A stretch of 64,000 nucleotides of DNA, taken from Hirsutella rhossiliensis. Its lineage: Eukaryota; Ascomycota; Sordariomycetes; Hypocreales; Ophiocordycipitaceae. The stretch covers positions 6,634,001-6,698,000 of the forward strand of contig NW_025408670.1 in the NCBI RefSeq assembly GCF_020360975.1. Reading direction: 5' to 3'. Under the pieces are notes generated by a model. It had not been told where the DNA came from and searched no databases. It worked only from the letters and a program-made list of their open reading frames with translations. Made by a program: the position numbers and the translations under genes. Shown in pieces: positions 57,057-64,000 of the stretch (position 1 is the first letter of the stretch; every line of letters begins with the position of its first letter).

Positions 57057-59017
57057 GTTGATGAAGCCAACACCGAGCTTCTCGGGCAGCAAGAGCTTGG
57101 CTCCACCGTCAGGAAGCAAAGCACAAGTCTTCTATGCTCGGCTGGCCCATCCTTTCTACACCTCCAGGCTGGTACATGCCATGACCTGGATTAATGGCCT
57201 CTTTCTCGTTCCTTTTTCCCAGGTCTCAGAGACGGCGCATCGAACCTGCAAGGTGACGGAGAACTCGCCTATCGGGTTGACTGCGTATCGACCAAAATGG
57301 AAGCACGGCAGACAGACGGGCGCGTCAGATCGATTCCATGTCAGGCCGAGCGACGTCTTCACCCAACAGACACGGCACCGGGCGGCTGTTCGCGAGAGTG
57401 TGTCCCGGAGCTGGCTTCTACAGTGAAGCGGAGTGGTCCTCGGACCCCAATGTGGCAACTATCTAGGTAACTTAATCTATGCACCTCTCCGTCAATACAT
57501 ATTCCAAGCGCCCGCCGTCTTCTGCCAGTCGCTATTCTGAGACTCGCTTCCTCACACCGAAAACAATGTCAATCCTCAAGGACCGTGTGGCGTCGGAGAA
57601 AGCGGCAGGGCTTCACGACGCACTGTCCACCCGAGGGGGATGAGGCTGCGGATGCAATTTGACAGGCCTCCCCCAGCAGTCATCGCTTCTCGCGACGCTG
57701 CATAGGAGAAAAGGGGTCGACCCCAACATCAGCGTCACGGTCGTGGGACTGTGGTATTGCCTCCGCCTGTCGACACGAGGGGCGGGAAGCTGCAGGTGGT
57801 TTATTTGGACGACGTGGTATTCCAGAAGGATCCTATGCTGGCCGAAAGGTGGGCTATTAATTAATTAATTCGCTGCGACTGGCAGTCGATACCCCGGGCC
57901 CAACAGTCAACCGCCTGCTCCGACTCTCCGCAGATCCGTCCGTTCATCTCGAGCCGGCTGGGTCCTCGCAGCGCCCCGGTCCAACGACAAGCATCTGACA
58001 CAGCCTTTTTCCTCCAGGTCCGATATCCTACGGCTTACCAGATGATACTAATGCTCCCTCCAGTCTCACATTGGTCCGGCGTATCGCATCAAGAGGTACA
58101 TGGGTCCACGCGCTGACGGACTCTGCCAATGACAATTGCGGCTTCCTTTGCCAATGTCGTTCCGACCTGGCTTCTAAACCTCTGGCGTACGAGGCTCCCT
58201 CCTCATCACCAACACTCCAAGCAGGTGTCGCTCGCTCGCTCGTCATTTCGAGGTAATGTCTGGCGGCCAGGGCTGGAACTCCACGCCTGCATGTCCCGTG
58301 CAGATGAACAGGTGCCACCGCAGCTGCCCCGGTCGAGGGCAGGGCAGGGCAGGGCAGGGCAGTAAGCGGAAACGCGGCCGGGCTGCAACGCTCCTCAACT
58401 CCCACAAGAGACCGGGGGCCGTGTCCCTATCAGATCCCTCATGCTTATCGGCAGCCTCTCCAATATGCCCGCTATTGGACGGGGACGTCTCTCTTTTCTT
58501 GTCGTCGCGATAAGCAGCTTGCGGCTGGACCCCGGCTTGCTTGGGGGCCGGCCAAGGAAAATAGAAGGCAGACAGACAAGCCCGTCCGGTCTCGATCTCC
58601 AACTCCACGGGGACTTTTTGTACGTCCCAGATGCCCTTGCCTAGCCACCCAAATTGGGGTGGTGGCCTGTTGGCAGCGACAAAGCAGCTCATCTGGGCTT
58701 CCAATGGCCCAACTCGGCAGACGAGGACACGCGCTCTTCCGTGTATCTGAATGGTGGCTGCAGCGACAAATCTCTCTTTAAACGTGGCATGGATGGTCGT
58801 TCAGAATACATCTTTTACCCTGTCGACCTGTTTTTTTCTCGGGTTGTCATTACTTGCTGGTGCCTCGTCTCTCCTTTACTTTTTCTTCCTTCCCCCTTTC
58901 TCACATTCACTCTTTTCTCCCCCCTCGTTTCTTTTCCGCCCACAAGGCTGAGCTAACCTATCCCCGGGACAGCCTGGCATCGAGGAAGAGAGCAGGACCT
59001 CCTCCAGGGCCAGCATC
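57057..59017. other. Intergenic, 2.0 kb, ammonium transporter upstream region
   Basis: Holds the 3' end of the PTH gene and a long upstream region of the ammonium transporter, with a GATA-site cluster (58427-58513), a 5-bp GGGCA tandem repeat (58337-58362) and a TTAATTAATTAATT run (about 57857-57870). No gene found. Confidence 0.6.
58427..58513 (+). promoter_or_regulatory. Cluster of three HGATAR sites, candidate AreA/NIT2 binding
   Basis: CTATCA (58427-58432), TTATCG (58445-58450) and CGATAA (58508-58513) each fit HGATAR on one strand. They lie 505-590 bp upstream of an ammonium transporter start codon, where nitrogen-regulatory GATA factors normally act. Binding is inferred. Confidence 0.55.
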
Positions 59018-60762
59018 ATGGCGGTGGAATACAATGGCACGACCGGCACGGCCGACGCCGGCTACTCGTCGAGGGTCAGCAACCTCAATATCTTTTACGA
59101 CGTACGTCTCCCCTCTGCTCTGGCCTCTGCTCTACTCTCCCCTCCCCTTCCTCTGCTGTGTAAAGCCGTGATGCTGCCATGGGAAACGCAACGATTCTAA
59201 ACATGGCGTCGGCAGACCGGCCACATGGCCTTCATCACCCTCTCCGCCGTCCTGGTGCTGCTCATGATCCCCGGCGTCGGTTTCTTCTACAGCGGCCTCG
59301 CACGCCGCAAGTCGGCGCTGCAGCTCGTCCTGCTGTCAATGCTCTCCGTCGCCGTCGTCGGCTTCCAGTGGTTCTTCTGGGGCTACTCGCTCGCCTTTTC
59401 CCGCACCGGCAACGCCTTTCTCGGAGACCTCTCGCAGTTTGGCCTCATGAAGACGATTGGGCAGCCCAACGGGTCCAGCGCCATGCCCGACATTCTCTTC
59501 TGCCTGTACCAGGGCATGTTCGCCTCCATTACGTGAGTTGTCCGCCTCAACGTGTATCCCTCGTTGCTCCTATGGCTGGTGTCACGCAGACTGACGGTAA
59601 ACCACGATGCAGTCCCGCCCTGGCCATCGGCGCCGTTGCTGACCGCGGCCGCATGCTGCCGGCCATTGTCTTCATCTTTGTGTGGTCGACCATCGTCTAC
59701 GACCCCATTGCCTACTGGACGTGGAACGCCAACGGCTGGCTCTCCAAGCTGCCCAGCTACGACTTTGCCGGCGGCGGCCCCGTGCACATCGCCTCGGGCT
59801 CCTGCGCCCTCGCCTACAGCCTGATGCTCGGCAAGCGCACCGGCTACTCGGGCACGGGCGGCCTACCGTATCGCCCGCACAGCGTCACCAACGTCGTCCT
59901 CGGCACCGTCTTCCTCTGGGTCGGCTGGTTCGGCTTCAACGGCGGGTCCGCCCTCAGCATCAACATCCGCGCCATCATGGCCTGCTACGTCACCAACCTC
60001 GCCGCCGCCTGCGCCGGCATCACTTGGGTCCTGCTCGACTACCGCCTCGAGCGCAAGTGGAGCACCATTGGATTCTGCTCCGGCGCCATCTCGGGCCTCG
60101 TCGCCATTACCCCCGCCGCCGGCTTCGTCGCCCCTTGGGCTGCCCTCGTCATTGGCGTCTGCGGTGGGCTGTGCTGCAACTTTGCCACCAAGCTCAAGTT
60201 CCTCACCGGCGTTGACGACGCGCTTGACATCTTTGCTGTCCACGGCATCGGCGGCATGGTTGGCAACATCCTGACGGGCATATTTGGGGCGTGAGTGTTC
60301 CCCCTTTCTCGCCCTTGCTCTCCCCTTTCCCCATCTCCATATCAATCATGAGATCGCCCTCGTCTCGTGCTATGCCACAGTGCTAACGTCTGGCCACCAA
60401 GCTCCTACATTGCCGGCCTCGACGGCAACACCTACCCGCCCATCGGCTGGGTCGACCGCCACTGGGTCCAGCTCGGCAACCAGCTCGCCGGCGTCCTCGC
60501 CGCCTTCACCTGGTCCTTCGTCATGACCTGTCTCATCCTCTTCCTCATGAACCTCGTCCCCGGCCTGTCACTGCGCGTCTCCGCCGACGACGAGGACGTC
60601 GGCATCGACGACTGCCAGCTCGGCGAGTTCGCCTACGACTACGTCGAGCTGACGCGCCACGTCGCCGACACGACAACCACCGTCTCCGAGCGGCACGCTT
60701 CCTCCGACGCCTCCACCGCCGCCAACGAAAAGGCCCTTCCCCCAATCATCTCCGCCGCTTGA
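59018..60762 (+). CDS. Ammonium transporter, MEP/AMT family
   Basis: Plasma-membrane ammonium permease, 479 aa; exons 59018-59101, 59216-59532, 59613-60290, 60402-60762. It shows the eleven hydrophobic segments of the family. Key residues: Asp184 in KLPSYDFAGGG, the pore His pair His192 (GPVHIASGS) and His344 (FAVHGIGGMVGN), and FQWFFWGYSLAF for the outer recruitment region. The N-terminus is short and extracellular with an NGT sequon. The cytosolic C-terminus after ELTRHVADT contains a Thr/Ser-rich tail and lacks a long regulatory domain. All introns have GT-AG ends and agreeing phases. Expression under nitrogen limitation through GATA factors is likely given the upstream GATA cluster. Which of the fungal Mep paralogues it is cannot be decided here. 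Confidence 0.95.
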
Positions 60763-61691
60763 GCGGGACGCGCAGCGCCACAGCACGGCGATGGACGATC
60801 TGTACTCCTCGTGCCCTGCTCCCCGCCTCTGCTTTCGGTCTTTGTCTCCCTTGCATCACGTTTGAGAACATGTAGGCTGTCAATACATGTACAAATCATC
60901 ACGCAAGAGTTCGCCGGTGTTCAGCCTGATGTACATCATCCCTCGATTGCGTCACGCCGACGCCCGTCGGACGGCCCGAGCCAGTTGTTACATAGCTTTA
61001 TACAGACATTTTTGCGCGCGGCACGAAATAGATAACCCCTGTTCTTCCCACCAGCCCGTTCCACTATTTCGGCTGGTCTGGATAGTAAATCCATAAGGGC
61101 CTAAAGAGCACACCGCGGCCGCTGCCGGCCATCACAGTCCAAGTAGTCGCAAGACGGCAATTCTCAAAGGTCAAACTATAGTAGCTGCTGGAACAAATTC
61201 AATCCTATTCCATGCAGTCGGCCATGCAGATGCTCTATCCTTTCGCAACGTGTGCACCCCTGCTGCGCCGTGCTCCTCGCCGGGCTTTGTCAGGTTTGGT
61301 CCTCGCCCGACTCCCTAGTAGCCTGCATGCTTTCGCACTCTCACTGTTCCATTCTCTGCTGCCGGAGCATTTCTCGGTCGTGGTCCCGAGTCTTCTGTCG
61401 CTGTCGTCACTTCGTTGCACGCAAGGACGGCGCTCCCTGAACTAAAACTCCGCCTATGCAAATGATGTCGAGAAGGCTGCCGAACCCCAAAAAGGACCAA
61501 GAACCTTTGTCGGCCGTCGTGGCCCAACTCAAACGCCCGGACGCCGAAAGCTCGTCCGGAACGCCTTCACGCCGTCTCGGTGACCAGTCTGTATGCTGCG
61601 CCGTGCGACTGAAAGTCAATCAACCGGGAGCCCGAGATTACCCACCCGGCTTTCGAAACGGACTCGTCCACGTCTCACACTAAACGGGCAT
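60763..61691. other. Intergenic between convergent genes, 929 bp
   Basis: 3' regions of the ammonium transporter (plus) and GRR1 (minus). Open frames are short and without motifs. Confidence 0.6.
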
Positions 61692-64000
61692 CTATTCTCT
61701 GAGCGTATCTTGGGGCGGCAGCTGCATCGGCGCGGTGCTCGCTCCCGACGCGGAACCACCGGGCGGGGCAGTGCTGGCTTGCTGAGATGCGCTCGGGTCC
61801 GAGACCAGGGTAGCCAGGCTTGCCTGGACATGGCCATGGGCACTAAGTGGCGGGCCTCCGCTGGCAGGTTCGTTGGTCATGAAGCTCGAGAATGCCAGCG
61901 GCCCCATAGGCCCCGTCAGAGGGTGTGCGTGACTCGAAGAACCAGCCGGAGAGTGGCTGAGGCTGGGTGCCGGGGGCGGGACGGGAATGCCATTCGCCTG
62001 CGCAAAGGTCGATCCAAGTGTGCCGGCCGGGGGCGGCTGGTTCTGTACGTTCGCGTCGACAGCCATTTCGCTTCCATCCAGGCCTTCAAAGTCGTTTTCC
62101 TCGTCGGCCATTTCGTCGTCGAAGCCCTCGCCTTCAGTCGTGGGCAAGTTGTTTGCCATGGCCTGCGATCGACGTGCAGCAGCGCCGCGGATGCGGCTAC
62201 CCCCAGCCCGGTAGGGTAAGCTCTCGCGGAGCTCTTCGAACCGGGGTGACGTGTTGAGAAACTCGCGGAACTGGGTCACCATGCTTCCGGAGAAGACGCA
62301 AAAGACGTCTCTCTGATGCTGCGTGAATTCTATATCGAGTGTCAGAAGCCGTTGCGGAGCTCAAAGGTCTGACGGGTCATCACTGCACTCACCAGGGGGA
62401 GCTATCCGGCAGAATGCCTGAAAGTCGTCACGCTGGAACGCGGCAACACCTGTCAAGCTCAGGTGGGTAAGCCGGGGGCACGAGTTGAGAAGCCGCATGA
62501 TGCTCTGTGCAGGCGTCAGCAAGAAATCCTGTATACGAGGGACCCAGAAAGGGCATTACCTTGAGCGTCAGGTTGACGCAATAGCTCAAGTGGACTCGCT
62601 CCAGGCTCGAAGCGTAGTACTCTCCACCCACAAACACTCCGCTGGCGTCTCGTCGAACGCGAGGACGGTATGCTGCCTCGGCGAGCGCGAAGACGGATTC
62701 GTCCGTGATGGAGCTGCACTTGACGAGGCCGATGCGCTTCAGCTTGGGCAGTAGAGCCAGCCTCTTGACGGAGTCGTCTGTCAGGTTTGTGCAGCACCCT
62801 AGGTCGATGTAGCGGATACGGTTGCACGAGTTGACGAGCTTCTTAACCCCTTCGTCGGTGATTTGTCCGCAATGACCGAGGTGTACATAGTGCAGGTTCT
62901 TGCCGAGTCGGGCGATGGAGTGGACAGCCGCGTCGGTGATGTTGCGGCACTTGGCCAAGACGAGGTTGCGAAGACGCGGGGCAACGTCAATGATCTTCTC
63001 GACGGCGGCGTCTGTGAGCCTCGTACACGAGGTCAAGTCGAGGATTCGCAGGTGGTCGTAGACCTGGTTATCCGGGAGGCTCAAGAAGGCGTTGTCGTCG
63101 ATCAGGTCGCAGCTGACAAGGCGCAGCTCGCGCAAGCAGTTGCCTTTGGAGAGGAGGGCCGTGACAGGCATGTTGCCAATCTGGTGGCACTGGTGCAGGT
63201 CGATCTCGAGGATGTTGGGACAGTGTTGGGCAAAGGAGAGGACGGCATCGTCACGCAGCTGCGCACACTCGTTGAGCTTCACCTAAAGCCCAAAGCGTCA
63301 GATTCTGGAAAGAGCAGAGGCAGATGCGCAGGCGTGGGACCAGGCACAAATGGCAAACTTACCCTCCTGATGTACTTGCAGTTCTGCGCGAGGCTGATGA
63401 GGCTCTCGTTGGAGATTGCATCGCAGCCCGAAATGTTGAGCCCCTGCAGTCGCGGGCAATGTTCGGCGATGGCGTGGATGGACTTTTCGGTAATATTTTT
63501 GTCGTTGGAGATGTCGAGCGCCGACAGCGACGCGCTATTCTCCACCAGAGCGATGAGGCCCGAGTCGGTGAGACCTCGACAATTGGTCAGAGTCAGTCTC
63601 TCGACGCGGGAGCACACGGCGAGCGGCAGGACGCTGCCGTCGTTGACCTTGTCGGCAAGGGCGGCAAGGTTGAGGCGTTTGATGAAGTCGCGGTAGCTGA
63701 AAAAGGGCCGCTCGAGGCCGAGCGTCTGGCAGATGCTGCTGTGGTTTCGCCAGTTGGTACAAGCGGGTCTGTGCCACAGCAGGTCGACGGCATTCCGAGC
63801 CCAACGCCGGGAGACGAGCATGCAGTGGTACAGGTCGGAAGAGGCGCTGAGCTTGGCAAAGATGCTGATGAGGATTTCGTTGGGTAGCCGGTTCACCGGG
63901 GGCCAACAGGCATCGTCGACCTGCATGTCTTGGAAGTTGGGGACGCCGAGCGACGACTGCGAGTCGTTGGCGCCCAGAAAGAAGTCGGACTCTTCGTTGT
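61692..64000 (-). CDS. GRR1: SCF ubiquitin ligase F-box/LRR subunit GRR1 (5' end outside window)
   Basis: Substrate-recognition subunit of an SCF E3 ligase, orthologous to yeast Grr1, which targets cyclins and nutrient-sensing proteins. Exons on minus: from beyond 64000 to 63363, 63282-62560, 62504-62393, 62329-61692; introns are 80, 55 and 63 bp. The F-box is VNRLPNEILISIFAKLSASS... with the typical LVSRRW. About a dozen Cys-type leucine-rich repeats follow, with the pattern LxLxxCxxITDxxV (for example LVLAKCRNITDAAVHSIARL). After the repeats comes EFTQHQRDVFCVFSG, a conserved Grr1 post-LRR segment, and a low-complexity Pro/Ser/Ala tail. The reading frame is open to the last base of the window, so the N-terminal region is missing here only because the window ends. 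Confidence 0.95.

Noticed and set aside
58337..58362. GGGCA x5 tandem repeat as a CRISPR-like or regulatory array
   Set aside because: Simple 5-bp microsatellite without spacers.

Overview
The window is nuclear DNA of a filamentous ascomycete, most likely a Sordariomycete close to Hypocreales. Genes carry short introns (about 49-115 bp) with GTRNGT donors and CTAAC/CTGAC branch sites, codons are GC-rich, and the gene set is typical: vacuolar protease PFF1, a CFEM GPI protein, Zn(II)2Cys6 regulators and a MEP/AMT ammonium transporter. No bacterial, organellar, CRISPR or rRNA features were seen. Exon coordinates were worked out by hand from reading frame, splice signals and family motifs.

Layout. 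0-3.5 kb: a bestrophin-like channel and a Gfo/Idh/MocA oxidoreductase, both on minus. 3.5-9.4 kb: gene-poor, with a strong G-tract array. 9.4-19.6 kb: a CFEM GPI protein (plus), then a lipid-droplet-type hydrolase, PFF1 and the splicing factor BBP/SF1 (all minus). 19.8-22.8 kb: a complete Mutator-like DNA transposon with 75-bp terminal inverted repeats and a 10-bp target duplication, inserted 225 bp upstream of the BBP start codon; its transposase has a frameshift near the N-terminus. 24.6-26.3 kb: a class 3 lipase. 27.3-29.6 kb: a Zn2Cys6 regulator. 29.6-37.3 kb: gene-poor. 37.3-38.9 kb: a TauD/GBBH-type 2-oxoglutarate dioxygenase. 38.9-43.4 kb: gene-poor, rich in ATGTA/TGTAC motifs. 43.4-47.2 kb: a 982-residue regulator with a central, oddly spaced Cys6 motif. 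47.9-48.8 kb: an acidic orphan ORF. 49.6-64 kb: a dense conserved block with an OCRL-type inositol 5-phosphatase, DCP1, RVS161, peptidyl-tRNA hydrolase, an ammonium transporter and the 3' part of GRR1, which runs off the window edge.

Most genes are independent housekeeping or membrane-trafficking functions: lipid and phosphoinositide turnover, endocytosis, mRNA splicing and decapping, nitrogen uptake, ubiquitin ligation. No biosynthetic cluster or new multi-gene system is evident. The most unusual items are the transposon and its palindromic ends, the BBP gene architecture, the two multi-kilobase regions upstream of regulator-type genes, and the atypical central Cys6 protein.
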